A DNA stretch of 64,000 nucleotides from contig WPIO01000104.1 of assembly GCA_009760855.2 (NCBI GenBank), positions 633,501-697,500 of the forward strand. Reading direction: 5' to 3'. Under the pieces are notes generated by a model. The model ran no database searches and was not told where the DNA came from. It worked only from the letters and a program-made list of their open reading frames with translations. A program made the translations under genes and the position numbers. Shown here in pieces: positions 1-28,100 of this stretch. This DNA is from Cristatella mucedo (taxonomy: Eukaryota; Bryozoa; Phylactolaemata; Cristatellidae). Each line of letters opens with the position of its first letter. Positions within the stretch are counted from its first letter, which is position 1.

Positions 1-17329
<17,329 letters not shown>

Positions 17330-17814
17330 CTAAAAATTGGTTAAGGACACATAATTAATTACACGCATCAAGTGGGCAGGAAAATCGGGTACAGCATAAC
17401 GAGTCAATTTAGGAACCGCGCATCAGAACCGACTCAGCTAAGGACGAACACTCAACAAATAGTGAAACTTACCCCTATAAGCTATCACAAAGCTCTCATC
17501 TGGTCAGAGTTCCCTTATTTAAGAAAATATAGGTATTCAATAGCAACTTAGCTTCTCGTCACGCAAGATCGAAACTAAGCCTGACGACACACTGAAGCCA
17601 TCGGGCTGAAAATCTAGAAAGCAGGTTATTTGATTCACTGTTGTACAGTAGAGGTGGTGGCACACGGTGCGACTACTGTGTTTGTTGACAATTTTGTTCG
17701 TGTGCTTTCGCAATTTTTATAATAAATTCCTAATATATATGGAATTTTAACGTGTTAAAAGAGCTCACTTACTAGTCACAAAAGGGATGAACATTCAAGA
17801 TCACACATTACCGC

Positions 17815-18300
17815 GCCCCGCGACTTGTGGCTGTGCTCGCCAGCGTGTCGCCTTGTCAGGAGCCTCTTCGAGATGTCACGCATGACCTGAGTTCACCTCT
17901 TTGGCCAGCTCCGCGGACGTCACGCTGCCCAGGTTGGAGACCGGCGACGGTGATCGCATGCGTTGCACAAAGGCATCGGCTCTCTCGCGCGCGCGCTGGA
18001 CACCCCCACCCGGGGCCGATCGCCCCGTCGCGGGTTTCCCGCGGCGCTGGGGGAGCGACAACGCCAGCGCTCGACGAGTGACGTAGTTACGAAATGATGC
18101 GGCGCTTTAAACGACCCGCCGCTAGCCGTAAACCTCCAGCATGACTCCATCCTTTTCAGGCTCGCCTGGCCTTCGAGCCTGAAAAGGTGTATGCCACCCA
18201 AAAGTGGCGACATCCTGGGGCCCAGAACAAGCGCTTGGGTGTGACCGGTCTGCATATCGCGCAAGCCCTCCATTTTCACGTCGGTATAAATAGCGATGAA
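17815..18300. other. GC-rich island with TATA-like motif and hairpins, function unknown
   Basis: A sharply CpG-rich block in AT-rich surroundings. On the minus strand a CTATTTATACC motif (about 18284-18294) precedes a 14-bp perfect stem (18151-18164 with 18174-18187, 9-nt loop) and a short GCCAC/GTGGC hairpin. A minus frame starting at 18061 has GC-rich third positions (ADAFVQRMRSPSPVSN) and runs to possible donors near 17890. I recognise no product. It could be a promoter with a first exon for TFPT or an unknown gene, or a repeat fragment. Confidence 0.4.
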
Positions 18301-18464
18301 AATAAAAATGTGCAAAAGGAGAACTAAGTCTCATTCCAGTCACTTAACAACTACCTAGAAAGTAAGCCTGTCGACCGGCGATGGCTACACTTGCTCACAG
18401 CACCTGCACGCGTAAGCCTACAAAAGACATGGCAAAGGACGCAGCTAAGGCTGAAAAGAACACA

Positions 18465-18830
18465 CAGAGGCTTTTAGTTTCTTTTTAAATTGACATCAAC
18501 TCAGGGCAGTCTTGACGTAAGCAGGGAAGTGAGTTCTGGGCTATAGGAGTAAATGAACTGAAGGCTCGCTCTCCAAAGGAGAGAGCGGTCGGTGAGAAGA
18601 CGCAACCAAACGAATCGAGGCGGAAGAGCGGGCGATGCGATGCGAAGCCGGATGATGAAGCATTTCTTATAGTCATGGCGGAGCAAGAGAACGAACTGAC
18701 CTCAAAGTGCTGGAACCTCGAAGTCGATGCGCTGCTTTGACGTGACGTCTGTGTAGGTCGGTGAGAAGTGGTGCAAGTTGGCAATTGCGACGCTAAAGAT
18801 AGATAGCTTAGGTGCAGATTTTTGCATCAA
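18465..18830 (-). mobile_element. LINE A 3' coding fragment
   Basis: Minus-strand match to the LINE A C-terminal region (CTTTTAGTTTCTTTTTAAAT and GTGAGTTCTGGGCTATAGG blocks), diverged and without tail. Confidence 0.6.
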
Positions 18831-18930
18831 CCAAGTTTTTTATTGTTTTTTAAGTGATTTTATAGAAACACCCGTAGAGAGATTTGGTGAAAGTTGCATA
18901 CGCTTCCGACAGGTATCGTGCTGACTTATT

Positions 18931-19108
18931 GGTGAGCCGTGATGGCACACACTAGATAAAGCGGTTGCTTTTCACTACCTCGGTCCCGAGGTAGTCGGTT
19001 CGAATCCTGCGGTGGGCGGCGATTCTTTATCGCCACTGCAAGCTGTGGTGATAGCCATAAAGGCTCTTTTGTCGCTATACAAAAGTGGCTGTTGAATCAG
19101 CTTTTTTA
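18931..19108 (+). mobile_element. tRNA-derived SINE, family 1
   Basis: GGTGAGCCGTGATGGC head, B-box CGGTTCGAATCC, CTTTATCGCCACTGCAAG body and GTCGCTATACAAAAGTGG tail. It aligns over its whole length with the 13373 copy. Confidence 0.85.
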
Positions 19109-19647
19109 AGTAAGCGGCCTTAAAGCAGCCAAATGAATAATTCTGGCATTAGGCCTAAGGCTAAAGACATAGTTATTATGTCAATAATTCAGAACAATAG
19201 CAATCCTAGATATCTCAGTGAGAACGGTAGGTATGGGGTTCTAGTGACTGGCTGGCTATACATGCGACGGTACCGAGTTCCAAGCACGAGTTGCACGACG
19301 ACCAGCCGCAGGGGTCGTCAGACTCCTCAGACGTAAACGTACACTCTGTACGGCTGTCACGATTCACATCGCGGGTGAGTACTCATGCTGCTGTAGTCGA
19401 GTTGGAAGCACTCCAGTGAAAATGGGAAAGTGCAAGGAACGCTTCCTCGCTAGACAACGGACGGGTAGAGAGCACAAAGCAATCGACGAGACACCCGGGG
19501 AGATAAACCCTAAATTAGGGGAACCGTGAGATCTGAGCTTGGTCTGCATATTTTCCCAAGATCCAAGCTTGCAATCTTGTTGATAAAATCGTCAAGCACC
19601 GCTAGGCTTTCGTTCAAAATGTGCGAATGACACACTGCCGAACTCAT

Positions 19648-19929
<282 letters not shown>

Positions 19930-20109
19930 ACTACCTTGCTGCATGTGTTGCTGACATTCTCATTTAGGTGGCAACAAACTTTCGCAAACTGAATTATGCT
20001 AAAACAAACTTCCTAGCTGATGGAAAGCCTAGAGTTATTCAGGAATGGGAAAACCTAACTCAAATGGGCTTGGATAGCACAACTCCTAAAATAGCTGCAA
20101 GAAATTAGG

Positions 20110-21030
20110 TCTGTTTTATTCAACGGTAGATATCTCAATGGAAGACTCTCTCAAGTCCTCAATCAAGTCTGCCCACTTTCAGCTATATAGTGATATCCTG
20201 TCTTAACTTCTGCAACTCAATGCTAGCCGCTCTAATGGCCTGTGCAGTGGTACATGCAGTTGGTGTAAGAGTTCTTAGCTATGCTTATGCATCATGAACG
20301 CCAAAATCGCCACTGTACACGACTTTTCGCCGTCCTGCACTAACTCCCCCCCCCCATCAAGCAGCCGATGCATTGATGCCCCATCGACTTCAGGTTTTGT
20401 CACTCACTTTTAGATCCCATCATTCTCTTGCTCCAGCCTAATGCAATGTAATGTATCTCCGTCTGTAACTCCGTCAAGACTATGAGGGTGTTATGCAGGA
20501 GAGTTTTGTATAGCACAGCCTAAACGACTTTCGGTACTCATTCGGTTGCCAACATACTTCGTCTCACACAACAAAGAGAAAGTGGGAAACATAGCAGAGT
20601 CAGGAGAGCAGTTGAAGTAGTGAATACCTATCCAAGCCTACCTATCCAAATTACTCCCCTATCAGCCTTGGCATCCTACGAACTTCTTGACTCAAATCGC
20701 GTAGCAATGCTGTCTATTGGCTATCCTGCCAGCTGAGACCGTGCCTTTAGTTTGTATGCTCCCAAAATCTAGAGCTAGGTCTCGAATTACGTCACGATAT
20801 CTCCTGACTAGACGACATGTAAAATGAAGCGAATAATAGCACCCATTTATCATAACATTTGCTGGGCTCTTGCGGATTTGTCCTTGGTGTAGTTTTGCTT
20901 GATGACACTGACAATGATATCTCTTATGCATATTGTACATTTTCATTCTACACGTTGCTATTAAATATATAGTCACACATCTCCTGAACTGCATGCAGAT
21001 GTAAAGTGCTTAGTAAGTTCTCTATGGGCT
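20110..21030 (+). mobile_element. LINE A copy split by a LINE B insertion
   Basis: The left part (20110-20442) matches the family A reverse-transcriptase tail region and the right part (20626-21030) continues at the same place to the 3' end. A LINE B 3' fragment in opposite orientation sits between, with AGCCTA repeated on both sides. Confidence 0.75.
20443..20625 (-). mobile_element. LINE B 3' end nested in LINE A
   Basis: Begins AATGTAATGTATCTCCGTC, the complement of the LINE B terminus, and runs to a 5' truncation. The flanking AGCCTA looks like a 6-bp target-site duplication. Confidence 0.8.
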
Positions 21031-21032
21031 TT

Positions 21033-21195
21033 ATGCTTCCCCTTTCTCTTTGTTTCGTGAGACGAAGTCTGCTGGGTACCGAATGCTTACGGAAAGTCGC
21101 TTAGGCTTTGAGTGTGCTATACAAAACTCTCCTGCGTAACACTCACGTGGTCTTTGTGGAGTTACAGACGGAGACACATTAGATTACATTATGCA
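21033..21195 (+). mobile_element. LINE B 3' end
   Basis: TTTCGTGAGACGAAGTCTGC, then the GTGTGCTATACAAAACTC UTR and a GAGACACATTAGATTACATT terminus, immediately after the LINE A tail region. Confidence 0.8.
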
Positions 21196-21308
21196 AATAA
21201 CTTTAGTTACAAATTAAATTATATTATGCAAAAAACTTACAAAGTTTCAAAAAACAAAAAGTTACAAACTTAAAAAACAAAAAGTTACAAACTTAGAAAA
21301 ATTAAAAA

Positions 21309-21380
21309 TTCCCTAGCGGGGAATCGAACCCCGGCCACGGCGGTGAGAGCGCCGGATCCTAGCCACTAGACCACTAGGGA
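21309..21380 (-). tRNA. tRNA-Glu (anticodon CTC)
   Basis: Seventy-two nucleotides on the minus strand. The acceptor stem TCCCTAG pairs fully with CTAGGGA, followed by discriminator A. The D arm carries the A-box TGGTCTAGTGGCTAGG. The anticodon stem CGGCG/CGCCG encloses CTCTCAC with anticodon CTC. The T arm CGGGG-TTCGATT-CCCCG holds a perfect B-box. A TTTTT pol III terminator follows directly (21304-21308). No intron. All canonical features of eukaryotic tRNA-Glu are present, so this is probably a working gene. Confidence 0.96.
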
Positions 21381-21635
21381 TTAGTATTTACGTATATCAT
21401 ATATTAAAATAAACAGTATAAACATTCACCCAATCGCTCGTTATCGGTGGCTAGTGTCACGACAGAAAACCTCAGCAGTGTAGCAGCTCAACTTTTTTAG
21501 GAACCAAGACGAGAGTGTGGACCAATCAAACGTGCCTTTAAGGGCCCGCTTCCATCCCACGTTAACTTTGGCAGACGGAAGCACGGTAACGTTGAGTGAG
21601 GCGTACCGGGCCGGTCCCTGGCCAAAGGTTATAAA

Positions 21636-21775
21636 GAATATAATTCATTTGTATACCGCCCTAAGAGAAATTAATCTCTATTCCGGCGTATCCCATATGC
21701 CTCGGGGCTCGAGCCCACTACCTCAGCCAGACCTTGATCGGGAATGAGCGCCTGAACCGCTGGACCAAACCAGAT
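21636..21775 (-). mobile_element. second tRNA-derived SINE with a LINE-like 3' end
   Basis: On the minus strand the head has an A-box-like TGGTCCAGCGGTTCAGG and a B-box-like GGGCTCGAGCCCC. It runs into a tail in which CGCC and GGCG flank an AGAGATTAATTTCTCT hairpin, then TATACAAATGAATT. That tail has the same layout as the LINE A 3' hairpin, although the bases differ. Confidence 0.6.
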
Positions 21776-21780
21776 AAGAG

Positions 21781-22795
21781 ATATAGTCGCTCGACTTAGG
21801 CTGGCCGGTGAGCGCACGTACTGCGGTTAGAACGTGCATTACAGCGCAGTCTATTAAAGCGAGACTGAGTTATAGGCATTCCCGCCTATCTCCGCCCCCT
21901 GCCCGCCGCCCCCTCCCCTTCGATCTAATTTGTCGAGTAAATGCAGATGCTTCTCAGTAGTAAAACACTGTCTCGCAAGATAGACTCGTGGACAGACGAT
22001 CCATTTGACTGCTATTTTGGACAGTTTAAAGACGTCTGCAGCTGTTATTACAGCGAACCCATGACCGTCAGTTCGGGTGGAGCCCAGAGGACGACTCGGA
22101 CGGAAAACCAAACACGTGATCCCGTCCGTCAGCTGACCGACGGAAAAATCACGAAAAACCGGCGGACTGAAAACCGAACACGCAAACACGGCTTTACGTA
22201 CTTTTATGAATGCCGTCAATAAATATGCTGCAGAACCACCTTATAGCTGCCGCGTAGAGCTCCCCTGCACTCCTAAGTGCTACTGAAGCTCTTCACAACA
22301 GTAAAATTCCTTTAAATAACGAACAATCGAGTGGACATGCCCTTGAGCTGCTGCAGCTTCATGGATATATCAATTAAAATTATGTGTATTCATATATATG
22401 AGTGTATTAATATGTATTTATATTTATATTTTTTAATCCTAATACTTCATCTTTAAGACCATAGCACCACGGATTGTTGATGGTACCTCTCATTATGTCT
22501 GTGCTTAAAGCAGCTTGTGACTTTAGCCAGCGATTTACCTACCGACTTGATTGACCTACCGACTTTAGCCAGCGATTTACCTGACTTGATGGTGGGTTGG
22601 AAAGATTTTCCTCGTTGGATGGGTACTTTTGGTCTCCGCCGTGCCGATCGAGCTGCCTGGGGGCTACGCTGGGATGCAACAAATTACGCACCTGTGTAAC
22701 CCAGCATTTGGTGGGTCTTCGCGATTCGTCCTTCGAGTGCATGTACCTGTTTACACTATGTATGCCTGCTGCTTGTGGTACTACCAAAAATCATT
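21781..22795. other. intergenic stretch without recognised gene
   Basis: Holds an imperfect 22-bp palindrome (22122-22143, around GTCAGCTGAC) with short GGAAAACC-type repeats nearby, and a G/C run near 21900. I see no convincing exon. Confidence 0.5.
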
Positions 22796-24055
22796 TGGGG
22801 ACTCCAGAGTATTGACGTGAATGGACAAAGATCATCTGAAGTACCTCTGAAATATGGAGTACCTCAGGGCTCAGTGCTAGGTCCGGTTCTTTTCACGGTT
22901 TATACTCTCCCTCTTGCTGATGTGATTGCCAAGCACAGTCTATGCTTTCACTTCTATGCGGATGACACTCAGTTGTACCTTTGCTTTGATCACTCCCAGC
23001 CTTCGAGCACCACAAATTCTCTCAACTCACTTGCTGCATGCATTGATGACATCCACACATGGATGGCAGCAAATTTTCTAAAACTAAACGATGATAAAAC
23101 TAACTTACTAGTTATGGGCAAACGCAGTGTGATTCAGAGATTGGAAAGGCTGACTCTCAAAATTGGCTCTGCCAGCATATCTTCAGTTGAATCAGCTCGA
23201 AATCTAGGTGTCATATTCCAAAGCGACCTCTCGTTAGACGACCATATCAGCTCCACAGTCAAATCTGCCTATTTTCAGCTTCATAACATTGCTAAAATTC
23301 GGGCTTGTTTAGATAAGGATACCACGTCTAAGTTGGTCCATGCATTCGTGACATGCCGTCTCGACTTCTGCAACTCACTGCTTACTGGCCTACCAGCATA
23401 TGCGATCAGGCGATTGCAGCTGGTGCAAAACTCTGCAGCTAGGCTTGTCTGTCGTGAGCGTCGCAGTTGCCACATTACTCCACTTCTCGCCGACCTGCAC
23501 TGGCTACTAGTCAAGCAACGGATTGACTTCAAGGTTTTTTCGCTCACTTTTAGGCCCCTTCATTCTATGGCTCCAGTCTATCTGTCAGATATACTCCCCC
23601 ATCAGGCCAAGCATCGTACCACCCGCTTTTCGGAATCCAACAGTCTAGAAATACCTCGTACAAACCTCAAATCCTTTGGAGACCGTGCATTTAGCTCGTA
23701 AGCTCCCAAAGCCTGGAACTCCCTCCCGACCAGCGTCAGAACATCCCCTGACCTGACCACATTTAAAAGGAACTTAAAAACACACCTATTTAGGACAGCA
23801 TTTAGTGGGTCCCTGTGATTCGTCCTTGATGTGCTTATGCGTGCTGACTGTGCATGCTGCCACTAACCACATTTGCATGCTGACCCTGTGCATGCCACCC
23901 CTAACCATATTATTCATTTTGTTTGTTTTTCAAGCATGATTTTACTTACCATTCAATTGCATTTCCCTTTACAGCAAATGTAAAGCACCTAGAAAGAGAT
24001 TAAGTTCTCTGAGGGCGCTTTATCAAGTGCATTATTACTATTATTATTATTATTA
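22795..24055 (+). mobile_element. LINE A, longest open copy (reverse-transcriptase C-terminal part)
   Basis: An open stretch of about 308 residues (22775-23701) shows reverse-transcriptase motifs: GVPQGSVLGPVLFTVY (motif 4), FYADDTQLYL (catalytic YADD), FLKLNDDKTNLLVMG (motif 6/7) and NLGVIF. The family C-terminal region DFCNSLLTGLP, LLADLHWL, LSDILPHQAKHRTT follows. This layout is CR1/L2-like. The copy lacks the endonuclease and the first RT motifs, and a stop interrupts the C-terminus (23701). It ends with the 3' hairpin and (ATT)n tail. Confidence 0.92.
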
Positions 24056-24278
24056 TTATTTAGTAATGCTTTCTACATAGCATCTGTAGAGTACCTACAA
24101 AGCTCTTTGAGAGCGCTATACAAATGTATTATTTTTAATATTGTCAAGATCCTTTATTAATATCAAGATCGTACAGGTCATTTCACTCATTTGCACCAAT
24201 TTGACCTAATTGGTCCTCTATCGCACTCGAATGCCACCAGCTCTTCAACACACACCGCATTGCCGCAAGTGCTTTTGC

Positions 24279-24279
<1 letters not shown>

Positions 24280-24349
<70 letters not shown>
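24280..24349. repeat. (GA)n microsatellite
   Basis: Perfect GA array of about 35 units. Confidence 0.97.
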
Positions 24350-24350
<1 letters not shown>

Positions 24351-24659
24351 ATGGGCCGCAATGAGAGCTTCGTTTTACCTGAACAACCTGGGATCAGAGA
24401 CTGGGCTACTCCGGTGGGGCATACCAAAGATGCCCAGTTTTACTACCTCTACGTTTTTTAAGTTGTCATAGCTAAGTTTTGCTACAGGATGTAAGGATGT
24501 GTAGAGACGTACACTCAACTTCACATGATTCCATGAGCAATTTCCCGGCCTCTTCTCTGGTGGACTAACCGATGAACGAAACCAAAGTTACATCCATTGA
24601 TCTTGTACGGTTGACCGCTCGAGCGTCCGTCCGGCGAACCAAAATTAAAAGTCGGTCTC

Positions 24660-24825
24660 GGAAAAAGATGCATCAGCCTCATTTATAGAGAAGTGAGTCA
24701 ATAGCAATCACCGATGTCTGCAGTGGGCAGTCAAGCATTATCCACTAGGCGACTCGAACCTACGACCTATGTCATTAAATGGGAGCCCATTATCTCTGGG
24801 CTAAATCCTAGGGGATAACGCCATA
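24660..24825 (-). mobile_element. tRNA-head SINE-like copy, diverged
   Basis: Minus strand: TAGCCCAGAGATAATGG head, AGGTTCGAGTCG B-box, CTGCCCACTGCAGACATCGG body. It resembles family 1 in order but is strongly diverged. Confidence 0.45.
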
Positions 24826-25112
24826 TCGAAACACAGCACATCGAGCTTGACACTTCCGGTAGTTCAGCTCACGCTGCCTGCGGCCAGCAGCAGCCTACTT
24901 AGGCAGCGGCTGCTTTTGTAGCCAATCGTTATGTAGCCAACGGCTAGCAGCTGCCTACACAGCCGCTACAGAAGCTCGACTTTTGTTGCACTACTTTTAC
25001 TCTTATTTTAATTTTGAGCTCAAATTATTTACCATGATTTATTTTCCAAGCTCAAAAACTTCAGGTTTCTGTGTTAATAAAATCAAAGGTTTTTTCTGAG
25101 CACAGAAAATTA

Positions 25113-25114
<2 letters not shown>

Positions 25115-25174
<60 letters not shown>
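25115..25174. repeat. (GT)n microsatellite
   Basis: Perfect GT array just upstream of the long LINE B copy. Confidence 0.97.
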
Positions 25175-25176
<2 letters not shown>

Positions 25177-25189
25177 CGTCGTGGAAGTC

Positions 25190-28100
25190 ATCGCTACACG
25201 GCTGCATTTCCCGTCCTTAATTGAGCGGCCTCGGGCGACTCCTAGCGTGGTGTGGACCTTTACTTGATTTCTCCGTAATACCTTCGGGTATTCCGCTGCC
25301 ATCTTCGCTGTGACTATTTATGAGCTGTCCTCGGATATGCTACACAAAACAGGACCTGCTTAGCATAAGATGCGATGTCGCCATTAGTCGATACCTACCG
25401 GCGGGCCTTCTCCGGCGGGTCAGTGAGAACCTTCCTGCATCCTGCGTTCGCCCTATCAACAGCTCGGCTATCAAACCTATGACCCCTAAGTTCAAAGCGC
25501 TGAATAGTACTTGTTACGGTAGTAGCCCACCCGCCGTAGCCCAGCACATTGTGAAACGTCGTCCGGCGGCCGCTACCAAGGTCCAATTCAAATTCGAAGA
25601 GCCAGCGTCCGCCGGGCCGGACGCAAACGGTAGAGAATACGAGCCACTTCATCGCCGTCGCCCAGTTGTTGGACAGCCTCTTAAATTCCGCCTACTAAAT
25701 TTCCGCTCGCTAAAAACCAAGGGGTTACTTATCCGCGATCAGGTGGTCCAGGAGAAGCTAGATGCATTTCTGCTTACCGAAACCTGGATGACGCCTTGTT
25801 CCAGTAGCTGTATTTCCGAGACCATCCCACCCGGGTTCTCATTCTATCAGTCCATGCGTTCTGACAAGGTTGGTGGCGGGGTTGCAATTGTTGTTCGCGA
25901 ATTGTTTGGCTATAGAATGTGCAGTTTCTCGCATGGGTCATCGTTTGAATCGGTTGCTATCAGGTCTTCATCAAAGACAATGCCTCTCACCGTTGCAATA
26001 TACCGGCCTCCTTCTGGCTGTCTAAACTTGTTTATAGAGGAGTTTTCAGAGTTCCTCGCTAAAATATTTATGTGTTGACAGGCCATTACTGATTGCAGGA
26101 GACTTCAATATTCACGTTGACAACCCTAGCAACAGCCAGGTCTGCTCATTTCTTGACTGTCTGGAAAATTTTGGTTCGGCCCAAATCGTTAATCATAGCA
26201 CCCACGTCGGTGGCCACATTCTAGATCTCGTGATCACTAAGGATGTCATGCCCACTGACTTTGTGGTGTGCCCACTGACCCTCTCAGATCATTGTTCGGT
26301 CTCGTTTACTGTTCCTGCCCCCTCGTACGTACAGGGCAATATCGAATTTGCCAAACGACGTAACTTACAAAGCATTGACATGGACAAGTTTTTGAAAACT
26401 GTGATGCAGGCCTTCTTGGTCTGCATTCAGACTCGACCGGCAGCTTCGATACCCTCACTGGTGCGATGAACATGACACTCAGGAGTGCTCTTGACAAGCA
26501 TGCTCCCGTTCGCTCTATCCGTGTTCAAAGTCGTCGAGATTCCTTTCAATTTACAAAAAAAATCCTTAAGATGCGCCGTGTTAAGCGCAGGCTGGAACGT
26601 CGTTTCAAGAAATCGGGGTCTGAGGCAGACCTAGTCAATTTTAAAGACTTCCTTCGAGTTTACACCCGAAAGCTTAAAAAAACCAGGGCTTCTTTTTTCA
26701 TTAGAAAACTGAATTCCTGCCAGTCGGACACTAAACAGATTTGTAAGACAGTAAACCATTTACTGGCCAATGCTGTTAGGTCTGACTCCCCAGATATTAA
26801 GGGCTCAGCCGAAAAGTTTTCAGCCTTCTTTACTGAAAAAATTGTGCACATTCGTGCCTCCATTAAGCCCCCTCCGACCAAAGCAATCGCCGTTCCTCAA
26901 GCTGTGAACTTTCTTAAAAGGTTCTCCGATGTTTCTGCCTGTGATGTGGCTGCCTTAATAAGGTCTAGCAAAAAGAGCTCGTCTCCTGAAGACCCTATAC
27001 CTTCATCTCTGTGGTCTTCACTTGCAGACCAACTTAGCCCTGCCATAACCAAGATTTGTAATGCTTCTTTGGGAAAAGGGGTCGTCCCCAAGTCCTGTAA
27101 ATCGGCAATCGTTAGACCTATTCTTAAAAAGCCTGGATTAGACACAGAGGTCCTAGCAAACTATCGTCCAGTTTCCCTTCTTCCGTTCTTATCAAAGATA
27201 CTTGAACAATTTTTTGCTAAGCAGCTAGTTGAACAAATTGAAAACAATGGAATGTCAGAAACATTTTAATCAGGGTTCGAGAGGCAGCACTCTACTGAAA
27301 CTGCTCTCCGTGTTAACAATGACATTCTGTAACCGGGTTCTAGGGGTCAAAGGCTAATTCCCGCCAAACCCCGCCATACTCCGGCCACGCTGCCGCTCGC
27401 CATGCCGCCGAGCTAGGGTAAGACGAGCGACCGTCAAGATAAACCTCTTTGTAATAACGCATGCGCCAACAACAACAGGAGAACTAAACAAGTCTACAGG
27501 GAGGGTCCTATACATAGTACACTATGGGCGCAAGACGACGCAGCAAATGCGAACAAACGTGTTAGTTGGGGTCAGTCGGCTTCCGCAGTCCTGTCGTTGT
27601 ACCAACTCCGAGTCCAACAGTACGAGCGTACGCCGTCCAAAACCCGGCTGGCTGAGTAACTGCTGGCTAGTCCGAGTCGACAACTACCACAGTCGTAGGC
27701 CTCCACCGAAAGACGCCAACACAAGGGGGGGGGTCACGAACACGCTACACGGGGAACGCGGAATAAAAACAAGTCAACAACGAGCGAGCTATCCAGCTCC
27801 GCTCGGGCCTTGGGTACTCGTTCCCTTGCGTGCGTGGCAGCATCGCCGGAGCACGCCTGCACGAATCCAGGTGCATAACTCGGTGAGACCGGGAGCCTCC
27901 CACACCACGACTTACTTGGCCAACTTTCCGTACCCAAAACCCCCGGTGACCTCACGTCACCGCATACATCCGGCCATGCCGTAGGGTCCGACCCCGGCCT
28001 AGCCGGTGACCCTAACCCTCACTTTAGCCGTCCAGTCCCTGCCAACCGAACCCAGCCTGGGTACAATTCTACGTGGCAACGACGACGGGAATGTCACTGC

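Noticed and set aside
22775-23701. 308-codon frame as a host gene
   Set aside because: It is a LINE reverse-transcriptase remnant with sister copies across the window.
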